Shown here in pieces: positions 31,905-41,447 of a stretch of DNA of 64,000 nucleotides. Below the pieces are notes generated by a model that saw only the letters and a list, made by a program, of their open reading frames with translations, did not search any database and was not told the DNA's origin. This DNA comes from Sphingomonas hengshuiensis (GTDB taxonomy: Bacteria > Pseudomonadota > Alphaproteobacteria > Sphingomonadales > Sphingomonadaceae): assembly GCF_000935025.1 (NCBI RefSeq), contig NZ_CP010836.1, positions 310,001-374,000 on the forward strand. Direction: 5' to 3'. The position numbers were made by a program, and so were the translations under genes. Numbering within the stretch: the first letter of the stretch is position 1; each line of letters opens with the position of its first letter.

Positions 31905-33434
31905 ATGCAGGACGCACATGACATTCTCGTCGTCGGTGGAGGAATCAACGGGGCTGCCGTGGCGCGGGATGCCGCGGGGCGGGGCGCGCGCGTTTTGCTG
32001 GTCGAGCAGAACGACCTTGCCGCCCATACCTCGTCGGCCAGCACCAAGCTGATCCATGGCGGACTGCGCTACCTGGAGCAATTCGAGTTCCGCCTGGTTG
32101 GCGAGGCGCTCGCCGAGCGCGAACGGCTGCTCCATGCCGCCCCCCACCTGATCCGCCCGCTCGAGTTCGTGTTGCCGCATGAGCGCTCGATGCGCCCAGG
32201 GTGGATGATGCGACTAGGCCTGTTCCTGTACGACAGGCTGGGCGGCGCTAGCAGCCTGGCACGGTCGCACGCGGTGCGTCTCGATCGCGGGACTCGCGGC
32301 GCTCCGCTCCAGCCACAGCATCGGCGCGGCTATGTCTATTGGGATTGCTGGGGCGATGACAGCCGCCTGGTCGTCGCCAACGCGGCGGATGCTGCCCAGC
32401 GCGGCGCCGCTATCCGCACGCGCACCCGCCTTCTTTCCGCCGAACGTAAAGAGGGACGGTGGCAGGCGGAGATAGAGGGCCCGGAGGGAATCCAGCATGT
32501 CTCGGCGCGCGCGCTGGTCAATGCCACGGGCGCCTGGGCAGCCGATTTCTTGCCGCAGCGCGCCAAAGTCGCCACGCGCTCGGCATTGCGGCTGATCAAG
32601 GGCAGCCATATCGTCACGCGCCGCCTGTTCGACGGCGATCACGCCTATCTGCTCCAGAACCCTGACAAGCGGGTGGTCTTCGCGATCCCCTATGAGGGCG
32701 CGTTCACGCTGATCGGCACGACGGATGTGGCGTGGGACGGCGCGCTCGACCGCGTCGAGATCGATGCGGCCGAAACCGACTATCTGTGCGAGTCGGTGAA
32801 TCGCTGGCTGCGCACGCCGATCTCCGCCGCCGATGTCGTCTGGAGCTACGCCGGCTTGCGACCGCTGTACGACGATGCCGAAGCGAACCCGTCGGCGATC
32901 AGCCGCGACTATGTCTTGTCGCTCGACGCGGAAAATGGGCAGGCGCCGGTCCTGTCGATCTTCGGCGGCAAGATCACGACGCACCGTGCGCTCGCGAACC
33001 GCGCGGTGGACCAGCTTGCGCCTTTTCTCCCGCTCCTCGGTGCCGCATGGACCGACGATGCCGTCCTGCCGGGCGGCGACCTGGGCGCCGGTGGCCTTTC
33101 GGCGCTTGTCGAGTCGATTGCCGCGCGCGCACCGTTCCTCGATGGCCGAACGGCGCGGCGGCTGGCCGAAAGCTATGGCACAAGCGCGTATCGCGTGCTC
33201 GGTGGCGCGACGTCGGCGAGCGATCTGGGCGAGGCGTTCGGCGCGGGATTGACCGAGGCGGAGGTCGAGTATCTGCTCACCGAGGAATGGGCGCAGACGG
33301 CGGAAGACATACTCTGGCGCCGTTCCAAGCTCGGGCTACACATGACGCCCGAGGCGATCGCGCGGCTCACGGCCTATGTCGAGGGTCGCGCGGGCGCCAC
33401 CAGACAAACTTGCGAGCAAATCGCCGGGACGTAA
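31905..33434 (+). CDS. glpD: Glycerol-3-phosphate dehydrogenase (aerobic)
   Basis: 509 residues. The N-terminal FAD motif ILVVGGGINGAAVARDAAGRG is followed by HTSSASTKLIHGGLRYLEQFEFRLVGEALAERERLL, the GlpD signature. VFAIPYEGAFTLIGTTDV and WSYAGLRPLYDD lie in the substrate domain, and a C-terminal helical domain carries EEWAQTAEDILWRRSKLGL. It oxidises glycerol 3-phosphate to dihydroxyacetone phosphate at the inner membrane, passing electrons to quinone. It is first in glpD-glpF-glpK-glpR. Confidence 0.96.
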   Translation: MQDAHDILVVGGGINGAAVARDAAGRGARVLLVEQNDLAAHTSSASTKLIHGGLRYLEQFEFRLVGEALAERERLLHAAPHLIRPLEFVLPHERSMRPGWMMRLGLFLYDRLGGASSLARSHAVRLDRGTRGAPLQPQHRRGYVYWDCWGDDSRLVVANAADAAQRGAAIRTRTRLLSAERKEGRWQAEIEGPEGIQHVSARALVNATGAWAADFLPQRAKVATRSALRLIKGSHIVTRRLFDGDHAYLLQNPDKRVVFAIPYEGAFTLIGTTDVAWDGALDRVEIDAAETDYLCESVNRWLRTPISAADVVWSYAGLRPLYDDAEANPSAISRDYVLSLDAENGQAPVLSIFGGKITTHRALANRAVDQLAPFLPLLGAAWTDDAVLPGGDLGAGGLSALVESIAARAPFLDGRTARRLAESYGTSAYRVLGGATSASDLGEAFGAGLTEAEVEYLLTEEWAQTAEDILWRRSKLGLHMTPEAIARLTAYVEGRAGATRQTCEQIAGT

Positions 33435-33453
33435 AAAAAACGGGGAGAGGGAA

Positions 33454-34284
33454 GTGCCGATCAACAAGGCTTATCTGGGAGAGCTGATCTCCGAATGCAT
33501 CGCCGTGACGATTATCATCACCATCGGCAATTCCGCCGCGGCGATGTACACACTGTACGATCCGAGTCCCTACCAGACCGCCTATTGGGGGGTCTGCATC
33601 ACCTGGGGCCTGGCGGTGACCATCGCGATCTATGTGACCGGGGCGGTTTCGGGGACGCATGCCAATCCGGCCGTGACATTTGCGCTTGCGCTGTACCGCG
33701 GCTTTCCCAAGTCGAAAATGGTGCCGTTCTGGGCGGCACAGACGCTCGGTGCGATCCTCGGGGCGGCGCTGGTCTACATGATGTTCTCGCCGGTCATCGA
33801 TATCTATAATCTCGCGCACGGTACTGATCGGGCAGCGGGGGGGGCCGCCGGTGTATTCTTCACGCACCCCGGATTGGGGATCACGCCGATCCGCGCCTTC
33901 TTCAACGAAATCGTCCTGACGGGCATCCTCCTGCTCGGAATCTTCGCGATCACCGAGGAATATAACACCCAGGCGCCGCAGGCGAATTCAAGCGCGCTGA
34001 TCATCGGCCTGCTCGTCGCGGCAATCGGCGCTTCGGCCGGCTATCTTGAAGCCTGGCCACTCAATCCCGCGCGCGATTTTGGGCCGAGGCTGTTCTGCTA
34101 TTTCACGGGTTGGGGGTCGCAGGCGTTCCCGGCGCCGGACAATTATTGGTGGGTGCCGATCGCCGGACCCTTTTGCGGCGGTGTTGCCGGTGCCTCGGTC
34201 TATCAGTGGCTGATCCGGCCCTTCCTGCCCTCGCGGCAGAAGGGCTTTGCCCCAACGGCGACGGCCGCGCAGCCGCTCGACTGA
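33454..34284 (+). CDS. glpF: Glycerol facilitator (aquaglyceroporin, MIP family)
   Basis: 276 residues from GTG 33454, with GGGGAGAGG just upstream; 19 bp after glpD. Six membrane helices are visible, with both NPA motifs: GTHANPAVTFALALYRGF and WPLNPARDFGPRLFCYFTGWG. Asp after the second NPA-Arg (NPARD) is the residue typical of glycerol channels as opposed to water channels. It lets glycerol enter for phosphorylation by GlpK, the next gene. Confidence 0.95.
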   Translation: MPINKAYLGELISECIAVTIIITIGNSAAAMYTLYDPSPYQTAYWGVCITWGLAVTIAIYVTGAVSGTHANPAVTFALALYRGFPKSKMVPFWAAQTLGAILGAALVYMMFSPVIDIYNLAHGTDRAAGGAAGVFFTHPGLGITPIRAFFNEIVLTGILLLGIFAITEEYNTQAPQANSSALIIGLLVAAIGASAGYLEAWPLNPARDFGPRLFCYFTGWGSQAFPAPDNYWWVPIAGPFCGGVAGASVYQWLIRPFLPSRQKGFAPTATAAQPLD

Positions 34285-34323
34285 TCGTACCACGAAAGAC
34301 AAGATAGATTCGGGAGAGAGAAC

Positions 34324-35814
34324 ATGGCCCAGCCCCCTTATATTCTGGCAATCGACCAGGGAACGACATCGACTCGCTGCATCCTTTTCGATTCGAGCGC
34401 GACGCCGGTGACGACAGCGCAGCGCGAGTTTCCGCAGCATTATCCCAATGGGGGCTGGGTCGAGCACGATCCTGAGGATATCTGGCGCGATACGGTCGCG
34501 GTGATGCGCGAAGCGGTTGCCAACGCCCGTGTCGACGTAAAAGACGTGGCAGCGATCGGCATCACCAATCAGCGCGAGACCGTGGTCGTGTGGGAACGCG
34601 CGACAGGTCGTCCGGTGCACAACGCGATCGTGTGGCAGGATCGCCGCACCGCCGAGACGTGCGCGCGCCTGAAGGCCAGCGGCGCCGAGCAGATGGTAAA
34701 CGAGAAGACGGGGCTTTTGCTGGATCCCTATTTCTCCGCGACCAAGCTGGCGTGGATTCTCGACAATGTGTCGGGCGCTCGCGCCGCCGCCGAACGGGGC
34801 GAACTGGCGTTCGGGACGATCGACAGCTTCCTGCTTTCGCGGCTGACGCGCGGCAAGGTTCACGCCACCGATCCGACCAATGCCGGCCGGACGTTGCTGT
34901 TCGACATCGTCCGACAGCAATGGGACGAGGAATTGTTGAAGCTGTTCGACATCCCGGCTTCGCTGTTGCCGCGCGTGGAGGACAATTCGCACGTCTTCGG
35001 GCATAGCGACCCGGACATTCTTGGCCGCGCAATCCCGATTGCGGGCATGGCGGGCGACCAGCAGGCCGCCTTGTTCGGCCAGGGCTGCTTCAACCCCGGC
35101 ATGGCCAAGTCGACCTATGGCACGGGCTGTTTCCTGCTGATGAACATTGGCGACAAGCCGGTGCTCTCCAAGAATCGGATGCTGACCACCCCCGCATACC
35201 GCCTCAACGGGCAGACCACCTATGCGTTGGAAGGGTCGATCTTCGTCGCCGGCGCGGCGGTCAAATGGCTGCGCGACGGCCTCAAGATCATCACCCGGGC
35301 ATCGCAGACGCACGATATGGCGACGCGCGTTCCGGACAGCCATGGCGTCTATATGGTGCCCGCCTTTGTCGGCCTTGGCGCACCCTATTGGAACCCGGAC
35401 GCGCGCGGGCTGATCTGCGGGCTGACGCTCGGTTCGACCGACGCGCATCTCGCGCGGGCCGCGCTCGAATCGGTTGCGTACCAGACGAAGGATCTGATCG
35501 ATGCGATGACGGCAGATGCAGGGCCGTCCGCAGCCGCGCTCAGGGTGGATGGCGGCATGGCAGCCAATGACTGGTTGTGCCAGTTCCTTGCCGACATCCT
35601 CGACGCGCCGGTCGAACGCCCCTCGATTGTCGAGACGACCGCGATGGGCGCGGCGTTTCTCGCTGGCCTGGCGACGGGCGTGTGGCCGGATATCGGCGCG
35701 ATCGGGCGCATCTGGCACCGCGAACGGCGCTTCGATCCGGCAATGGAGGAAGGCGATCGCACGTCCATGGTGGACGGCTGGCGCGGCGCGGTTCGGCGCG
35801 CGCTGCTCGCGTAG
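34324..35814 (+). CDS. glpK: Glycerol kinase
   Basis: 496 residues, [29 protein letters not shown] is the phosphate-1 motif of FGGY kinases; [31 protein letters not shown] and [15 protein letters not shown] are GlpK signatures; [19 protein letters not shown] and [19 protein letters not shown] close the ATP-binding domain. It converts glycerol entering through GlpF into glycerol 3-phosphate for GlpD. Length and motifs are normal. Confidence 0.97.
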   Translation: MAQPPYILAIDQGTTSTRCILFDSSATPVTTAQREFPQHYPNGGWVEHDPEDIWRDTVAVMREAVANARVDVKDVAAIGITNQRETVVVWERATGRPVHNAIVWQDRRTAETCARLKASGAEQMVNEKTGLLLDPYFSATKLAWILDNVSGARAAAERGELAFGTIDSFLLSRLTRGKVHATDPTNAGRTLLFDIVRQQWDEELLKLFDIPASLLPRVEDNSHVFGHSDPDILGRAIPIAGMAGDQQAALFGQGCFNPGMAKSTYGTGCFLLMNIGDKPVLSKNRMLTTPAYRLNGQTTYALEGSIFVAGAAVKWLRDGLKIITRASQTHDMATRVPDSHGVYMVPAFVGLGAPYWNPDARGLICGLTLGSTDAHLARAALESVAYQTKDLIDAMTADAGPSAAALRVDGGMAANDWLCQFLADILDAPVERPSIVETTAMGAAFLAGLATGVWPDIGAIGRIWHRERRFDPAMEEGDRTSMVDGWRGAVRRALLA

Positions 35815-35911
35815 CGCCCCCCGCCCGATGCGACCGAGCCAAGGCCCAACGGGCTGGTCCCGCAACCGCCAATGTGCGAAATCGGGCTCTATTGGCATCG
35901 AACGGACCGAG

Positions 35912-36718
35912 ATGACGACCGCCCTTAGTACGCGCGACAAGAGAATATTGGAGCTCGCCCGTCAGAATGGTCGCGTTACGGTCGATGAACTGGTGGCGAC
36001 GCTGTCGGTCACGGCGCAGACGATCCGCAAGGATCTGAATACGCTGTGCACGCAGGGCTTTATGGCGCGCGTCCACGGCGGCGCGATCCTTAGCTCGGGC
36101 GTGGAAAATCTCGGCTACGAGGCACGCAGGCGGTTGTGCGTGGAGGAGAAGCGCGCGATCGGCAGGGCGGCCGCGGCAATCATCCCCGATGGCGCTTCCT
36201 TGTTCATCAACATCGGCACGACCACCGAGGAGGTCGCGCGGTACCTTGCCGAACGATCCAACTTGCTGGTGATCACCAACAACCTCAACGTCGTCGATAT
36301 CTTGTGTCGCAATCCATCGATCGAGATCATCGTGGTGGGCGGGCGGGTTCGCCATGCCGACCGGGCAGCGGTCGGTCCGTCGGCGGTGGCGTTCATCAAG
36401 CACTTCAAGGTCGATTATGCGGTGATCGGGACCTCCGCGATCGACGGGGACGGATCGCTGCTCGACTTCGACCTCGACGAAGTCCAAGTCTCAAGCGCGA
36501 TCGTAGAAAATGCGCGCTCGGTCATTCTCGTTGCAGACCAGACAAAACGGAGCCGCAGCGCCCCGGTGCGCGTGGGACACATGGGCGATATCGACATCTT
36601 CGTCACCGACGTCATCGAGGGCTCGGATCTGGTTCCGGTGTGCGAGGCGCATGACGTTCGTGTCGTCGCTGCACTGGCCCGCGGACCCGAGCCTGGGCGC
36701 GGGAACGGCGAAGCTTAA
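35912..36718 (+). CDS. glpR: DeoR-family repressor of glycerol metabolism
   Basis: 268 residues from ATG 35912. The N-terminal DeoR helix-turn-helix is RDKRILELARQNGRVTVDELVATLSVTAQTIRKDLNTLCTQGFMARVHGGAI. The C-terminal sugar-isomerase-like sensor has EKRAIGRAAAAIIPDGASLFINIGTTTEEVARYL, VVGGRVR and DYAVIGTSAIDGDGSLLDFDLDEVQVS. GlpR represses glp genes until glycerol 3-phosphate binds. Location at the end of the glp operon makes the assignment firm. The likely operator is at 31850-31864. Confidence 0.92.
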   Translation: MTTALSTRDKRILELARQNGRVTVDELVATLSVTAQTIRKDLNTLCTQGFMARVHGGAILSSGVENLGYEARRRLCVEEKRAIGRAAAAIIPDGASLFINIGTTTEEVARYLAERSNLLVITNNLNVVDILCRNPSIEIIVVGGRVRHADRAAVGPSAVAFIKHFKVDYAVIGTSAIDGDGSLLDFDLDEVQVSSAIVENARSVILVADQTKRSRSAPVRVGHMGDIDIFVTDVIEGSDLVPVCEAHDVRVVAALARGPEPGRGNGEA

Positions 36719-36739
36719 GGAGCGACGCCCGAGGTTACC

Positions 36740-37045
36740 GGTCAATCCATGTATACTGTACCGGCCTCGCTTGCCGCGTTCGATCCTGAGCACCATGCGC
36801 GTAATGTCGATGTCGCGGACCTTAAGCGCCGAGACGACGCCGACGCGCAGCTCAGCGCCCTAGGGGACCGACAGCGCCGCCTGCTGCTTGAGGCAGGTGG
36901 CGGCATCCATCAGCCGCTTCACCTCGCCCAAGGTAAGCACCACCGGGATCTTGCGGGCGTGTGCGGTGCGCACCAGTTCAGGCTGGTCGAGCGAGTGGGT
37001 GAAGAAGAAGCGCAGCGCCGCCACGATGCTGTTGGTGGTCGGCAC
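36740..37045 (-). pseudogene. Tyrosine recombinase remnant (IS91-associated integrase type)
   Basis: On the minus strand MPTTNSIVAALRFFFTHSLDQPELV, RKIPVVLTLGEVKRLMDAATCLKQQAALS match the N-terminal/core junction of integrases that accompany IS91-type elements; after a stop and frameshift VGVVSALKVRDIDITRMVLRIERGKRG continues the catalytic domain. The catalytic H-x-x-R and Tyr parts are absent. It abuts the glp operon. Confidence 0.7.
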
Positions 37046-37495
37046 CGGGACGCCTGCTTCCCGTTGCTCGATCTGGCCACGGTTATGGACAGCGGCGCTC
37101 GGAAGCGATCCTGAAGGCCATCCTCGCAGCGCATCGTCCGTAGAGGGCTACCTGCTCCCACGGGAGTTGGTTGCCGATGCCTTCTACCAGACCCGTTCCG
37201 CTTTCCCAAAATCTGATCCCAATTTCCCTTTCAGGAAATGCCCTACGGAGATGGAGACATGGGAAAGACGGGTAGCTCCAACTGGCAAGTTTCGGATCAG
37301 CTCGCGATCGGCTGAGTGATGGAGCATGGGGCGGCCAGTCGACAGCTCCATGGCACGCGAGAGACCGCTTTCGTCAAAATCAGACATTCGCGCAGGCATG
37401 GGTGAACGACGTGTTCTGGTCGCCAGGCGTCTGAGGACCTTCCTCTCCTTTTCGCTGGCGAACGTTCTTCAGATGGCCAACCCGGCCATCGTAGA
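37046..37495. other. Gene-free gap
   Basis: Nothing is supported here. The open frames lack recognisable domains or start signals. It lies between two recombinase remnants and is probably scar sequence. Confidence 0.5.
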
Positions 37496-38131
37496 ATGAT
37501 CATGGAGATGCCTGAAACCGAACCCACCACCAAACGCCCCGTCTGGAATGCGGGAAGAACCGTTGGCGCGAAACGCGCGCTGAAACCGAAGCAAATTTGG
37601 GAGATCCGATTCTACCTCAACCAGCGCCGCCGCTTGCGAGATCGGGCACTATTTGACCTAGCGATCGACAGCAAACTTCGGGGCTGTGACCTGGTGCAGA
37701 TGAAGATCGGCGACATCGTCAGCGGCGGGCAGATCCGAACGCGTGCGATCGTCATGCAGCAAAAAACAGGTCGACCCGTTCAGTTCGAACTGCTCCCCGA
37801 CGCTCGGGCCAGCCTGCTGGCCTGGCTCGATCGCCGGGGCGGCACGGTCGACGACTAAGTCTTTCCCAGTCGGGTTGACCATAACGGGCATCTTAGCACC
37901 CGTCAGTACGCCCGCCTCGTGGATGAATGGGTGACAGGGGTCGGTCTGATGCGAAGCGACTATGGCACACACTCACTTCGGCGAACGAAGGCATCGATCA
38001 TCTACAGGGCAACCGGCAATCTTCGTGCCGTCCAGATACTTCTCGGGCATAGCAAGATCGAGAATACGGTGCGCTATCTCGGGATTGACGTGGAAGATGC
38101 GCTTGCCCTCGCCGAGAATACCGAAATTTGA
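37496..38131 (+). pseudogene. Tyrosine recombinase/integrase interrupted by one in-frame TAA
   Basis: One frame runs from ATG 37496 to 38131 with a single TAA at 37856-37858. Before it: FYLNQRRRLRDRALFDLAIDSKLRGCDLVQMKIGDI, with the catalytic Arg in KLRGCDLV, and KTGRPVQFELLPDARASLLAWL. After it: VFPSRVDHNGHLSTRQYARLVDEW, GTHSLRRTKA (H-x-x-R), LLGHSKIENTVRYLGI (His/Tyr). All catalytic residues survive. In relatives an aromatic residue normally precedes the VFPSR/LFPSR motif, so a Tyr codon changed to TAA is the simplest event. Full length would be 211 residues, normal for this small integrase family. Confidence 0.82.
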
Positions 38132-38299
38132 CCAATCGGCTCCTCGCCTTCGGCGAGGGGCCAACTTCGCGACGCTTGGGACATATCTGCCGTTGTCGAA
38201 CATGATCGCGATCGGCAGGTTTCGGATAGAGCAGCTGTTCGCGGGGGCGGCGGTCAACCTCGCTCGTCGTCTTCAGACCGTTACGGGCGGTACGGCCGG

Positions 38300-38515
38300 T
38301 TCTACCGCGGTCGGCTCCGACCCGAATACGTCAGCCGCCCCTTCCAGCAGCAGTGCCCGCTACTGGTTGATTAGGTTCGGATGCACGTCATACTGCTGCG
38401 CCAGTTCGGCCAGCGTCTTCTCGCCCTTCACGGCAGCCAACACCACCCCCGCCTGCGCGGGGCAGGCTATTCGCCTTGCACGCCGGGCTGTGGTTCCGGC
38501 GGGGTCGCTTGCTCA
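38300..38515 (-). pseudogene. IS3-family orfA remnant
   Basis: From about 38515 on the minus strand MSKRPRRNHSPACKA is the start of an IS3-group OrfA; after a shift the other frame gives segments like EKTLAELAQQYDVHPN and INQ before stops. It is decayed and lacks orfB. It lies just before the catabolic island at 38600. Confidence 0.6.
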
Positions 38516-38599
38516 TCTTGCCTCCTCCTCGCGGCCACCATGGCCGCTGGCAGATCCGCAATCCACTCATCCCCGCTGTTCAGAGTCCCCTAACTACCT

Positions 38600-39208
38600 C
38601 TAAAGCGGGCGGTCCATCTGGAAGAGGTCGGTGCCCCGCGCATACCAGCCGCGACCGTGCATCCGCCCGATCAAAGCCATGGCGGGCGTGTCGAAATGCA
38701 GCCGATCGGCATCGAGGACAAAAGCGTCGTCGATATGCGCGACCCGCACCTGACCGATCACCACCAACTGGCCGGGGCCGGTTTCCAGCGCATGGAGCGT
38801 GACGCATTCGAAACTGGCCGGGCATCCCGCGATTCGCGGCGGCGCGACCGACCGCGACGGCAGCGTGGCGATCCCCGCCCAGGCAAGCTCATCGACCTCG
38901 GGCGGGACGTCGGCACAGGTCTGGTTCATCGCCTCGGCCAGCGCCTCGGGCACCAGATTGATGACGAACTCGCCCGTTTCCAGAATGTTGGTCGCGGTAT
39001 CCTTGTGCCCGTCGCCCTCGCGCCGCAACAGCCCCAGCGCGACTGTCGGGGGGGAGTCGCCCATCATGTTGAAGAAGCTGTAGGGCGCGGCGTTGCGGAT
39101 GCCGGCGGCGGAGCATGAGGTGACCCAGGCGATCGGGCGCGGCGTGATGGCGCTGCTCATCACCTTGTACCGTGCCGCCTGGGGCAGGGCTTCCAGATCG
39201 AATTCCAT
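38600..39208 (-). CDS. Flavin reductase-family (FMN-binding split barrel) protein
   Basis: 202 residues from ATG 39208; a TTG nine bases upstream overlaps the nitrilase stop and is possible. ARYKVMSSAITPRPIAWVTSCSAAGIRNAAPYSFFNMMGDSPPTVALGLLRR is the FMN-binding part of the flavin reductase family, and ETGEFVINLVPEALAEAMNQTCADVPPEVDEL is typical of its members. These proteins supply reduced FMN or act as small oxidoreductases. It is cotranscribed with the nitrilase, five bases apart, from the divergent promoter at 40150-40278. Exact role in the aromatic pathway unknown. Confidence 0.83.
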   Translation of the reverse strand: MEFDLEALPQAARYKVMSSAITPRPIAWVTSCSAAGIRNAAPYSFFNMMGDSPPTVALGLLRREGDGHKDTATNILETGEFVINLVPEALAEAMNQTCADVPPEVDELAWAGIATLPSRSVAPPRIAGCPASFECVTLHALETGPGQLVVIGQVRVAHIDDAFVLDADRLHFDTPAMALIGRMHGRGWYARGTDLFQMDRPL

Positions 39209-39213
39209 GCCGG

Positions 39214-40149
39214 TCAATCGTTCGGGATGCGCGTCACCGGCGCGCGCGCGCGCTCGTCGACAGTGAGTGTAAAGACGTCGGGCCGTGCATAATGGCCCGC
39301 CACGTCGAAATCATATTTGCCGCGCACGACCGCGCCCGGATCGATTTCGGCATAGAGGATCGTCTCCGCCTCATAGCTAGGCCCGGCGAGCACGTCGCCA
39401 AGCGGCCCGACGATCATGCTGCCGCCGCGCATCAGCAACAGATCGGGATCGTCGCCCAGTTCGCACTGATAGTCGGCGGGATAGGCGCCGCGCCGGATAT
39501 GCTGGCATGCGCTGAGCACGAAGCAGCGGCCCTCCAGCGCGATATGGCGCATCGTCGCGGGCCAGGCGTCGCGATCGTCGGCGGTGGGCGCGCAATACAG
39601 CGCGATCCCCTTGTCATACATCGCCATGCGCAGCATCGGCATGTAGTTTTCCCAGCAGATCACCGCGCCGATCCGGCCCAGGCTGGTTTCGAAGACCGGC
39701 ATCGTCGAACCGTCGCCAAAGCCCCAGATCAGCCGCTCGGCGCCGGTGGGCATCAGCTTGCGGTGCTTGCCGACCAACCCGCGTTCGCCATCCAGGAACA
39801 ACGCGGTGCAATACAGCGTGCCGCCGGCGCGCTCGATGCAGCCGATCACCACGAACAGCCCGGTCTGTGCCACGGCCGCCAGCAGCGGATCGAGCGCGGG
39901 ACCGGCCAGGTCGAGCGCCGCGGCATGATAGTCCTCGAACGCCCGCCGGCCCTCGGGCGTGCGCATGCCCACCGGCGTTCCGAACGACGCGCCCTTAGGA
40001 TAGCCGCCCAGCAGCGCTTCGGGGAATACCGCCAGCCGCGCGCCGCCCGCCGCCGCCTGTTCGACGAGCGCGCCCGCGCGGGCCACGCTCGCCTCTAGAT
40101 CGAACGGCACCGATGCCGTCTGGATTACCGCTGCCGTATATCCTGCCAC
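39214..40149 (-). CDS. Nitrilase-superfamily carbon-nitrogen hydrolase
   Basis: 311 residues. The catalytic triad is complete: Glu in AVFPEALLGGYP, Lys in VGKHRKLMPTGAERL and Cys in GAVICWENYMPML. The CWENYMP form is that of true nitrilases (branch 1), which hydrolyse nitriles to acid and ammonia, as opposed to amidases. QCELGDDPDLLLMRGGSMIVGPLGDVLAGP also fits. In this island it might turn an aromatic nitrile into the acid taken by the CoA ligase; that is inference. It shares its divergent promoter, including the TTTCGAAAAT site, with the gentisate dioxygenase gene. Confidence 0.9.
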   Translation of the reverse strand: MAGYTAAVIQTASVPFDLEASVARAGALVEQAAAGGARLAVFPEALLGGYPKGASFGTPVGMRTPEGRRAFEDYHAAALDLAGPALDPLLAAVAQTGLFVVIGCIERAGGTLYCTALFLDGERGLVGKHRKLMPTGAERLIWGFGDGSTMPVFETSLGRIGAVICWENYMPMLRMAMYDKGIALYCAPTADDRDAWPATMRHIALEGRCFVLSACQHIRRGAYPADYQCELGDDPDLLLMRGGSMIVGPLGDVLAGPSYEAETILYAEIDPGAVVRGKYDFDVAGHYARPDVFTLTVDERARAPVTRIPND

Positions 40150-40208
40150 TGCAAATCCCGCCTCATAATGCTCGCTATCTACGCAGCGAATTTATATACG
40201 GCAAGACC

Positions 40209-40219
40209 TTTTCGAAAAT
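40209..40219. promoter_or_regulatory. Island operator A (TTTCGAAAAT in palindrome)
   Basis: TTTTCGAAAA at 40209-40218 is a 10-bp perfect palindrome, and TTTCGAAAAT (40210-40219) is shared with sites at 51474 and 55137. It lies in the divergent gap between the nitrilase and gentisate dioxygenase genes, 15 bp before a TTGACA-like -35 at 40224. Likely bound by the GntR/FCD regulator at 51608. Confidence 0.6.
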
Positions 40220-40278
40220 CTCATTGACAGACACAGCTTCTCGCCCGTAGCGTCAAATGCCTGAGATAGGACGGAACG

Positions 40279-41409
40279 ATGGCTGGCAACGCCGAGTATG
40301 ACGCATATCGCGAAGACGTAGTGGGTCGCGCCAATGTGGCGAACACGGCGGAACTCGTCGATTATTACCGGGACCTGGAGGGGCAGGGCGCGGGCGCGTT
40401 GTGGACCGTCGCGAACAAGATCGAGCCGTGGCAGCCCTCCCCTCCCTCGATCCCTATGCTGTGGAAATATGCGGCATTGCGCCCGCATGTTCTGCGCGCG
40501 CTGGACCTGGTCACGCCCGAAAAGGCCGGGCGGCGAGTGGTGTATCTGGTTAATCCAGGCCGTCGCGAGGCCGAGGCCGCGGTGGGCTGGCTCTATACCG
40601 GGCTTCAGGTCATGGGCCCCGGCGAAGTCGCCTCCAGCCATCGCCATTCGGCATCGGCGCTGCGCTTCATCATGGAGGGCCAGGGCGCCTTCACCGTGGT
40701 GGACGGCGCGGAGATCACGCTCGGCGCCAATGATTTCGTGCTGACCCCCAACGGGACCTGGCACGAACATGGCGTACGCGAGGGCGGGACTCCCTGCATA
40801 TGGCAGGACGGGCTCGACATCCCGCTGATGAACGCGCTCGACGCCAATTTCTACGAAGTCCATCCCGAGCTGCAACAGGCACGCACCGAGCCGGTCGACG
40901 CCTCCACCGCGATCTGGGCCGGACCGGGGCTGTTGCCTGCCGGGCAGCAATGGTCGCGCCGCTACTCGCCGATGCTGCGCTACGAATGGGCGCCGACCTA
41001 TGAGGCGCTGTGCAACTATGCACGGGTCAGCGACGGATCGCCGTTCGACGGCATCCATTTCGACTATGTGAACCCGGTGACCGGCGGTCCGGTGATGTCG
41101 ACGATCGGCGCGAGCATGCAGATGCTGCGCCCCGGCGAGCACACCCGCGCGCATCGCCAGGTCGGCAGCTTCATCTTCCACGTGGCGAAGGGCGCGGGGC
41201 GTGCCGTGATCGGCGGCAGGCGCTTCGATTTCGTCGAGCGCGACATCTTCTGCGTGCCGTCCTGGACCTTCCACGAATTCGTAAATGCCTCGGCGAGCGA
41301 GGATCTGTGCCTGTTCTCGTTCCACGACCTCCCGGTGATCCGGGCGCTCGGCCTGTATCGCGAGGAGGGCTATGGCGAAAATGGCGGACACCAGCCCATC
41401 CTCTCCTGA
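40279..41409 (+). CDS. Gentisate 1,2-dioxygenase (double cupin)
   Basis: 376 residues. The first cupin has VMGPGEVASSHRHSASALRFIMEGQGAFTVVDG with the H-x-H iron ligands, and TPNGTWHEHGVREG provides a third His. The second cupin, without a full metal set, is SMQMLRPGEHTRAHRQVGSFIFHVAKGAGRAVIGG. This bicupin arrangement is that of gentisate and related ring-cleavage dioxygenases (also 1-hydroxy-2-naphthoate dioxygenase). It opens gentisate with O2 to maleylpyruvate in the cytoplasm. It heads a plus-strand operon with an FAH-family hydrolase and a carboxylesterase. The gentisate substrate is inferred from the linked salicylyl-CoA hydroxylase. Confidence 0.87.
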   Translation: MAGNAEYDAYREDVVGRANVANTAELVDYYRDLEGQGAGALWTVANKIEPWQPSPPSIPMLWKYAALRPHVLRALDLVTPEKAGRRVVYLVNPGRREAEAAVGWLYTGLQVMGPGEVASSHRHSASALRFIMEGQGAFTVVDGAEITLGANDFVLTPNGTWHEHGVREGGTPCIWQDGLDIPLMNALDANFYEVHPELQQARTEPVDASTAIWAGPGLLPAGQQWSRRYSPMLRYEWAPTYEALCNYARVSDGSPFDGIHFDYVNPVTGGPVMSTIGASMQMLRPGEHTRAHRQVGSFIFHVAKGAGRAVIGGRRFDFVERDIFCVPSWTFHEFVNASASEDLCLFSFHDLPVIRALGLYREEGYGENGGHQPILS

Positions 41410-41447
41410 TCCCACGGACTATTCTCTCAGAAAGGTTTTCTTTTTCA

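Noticed and set aside
33988..35940. A 650-codon open frame on the minus strand
   Set aside because: Antisense to glpF and glpK; those genes have complete family signatures.
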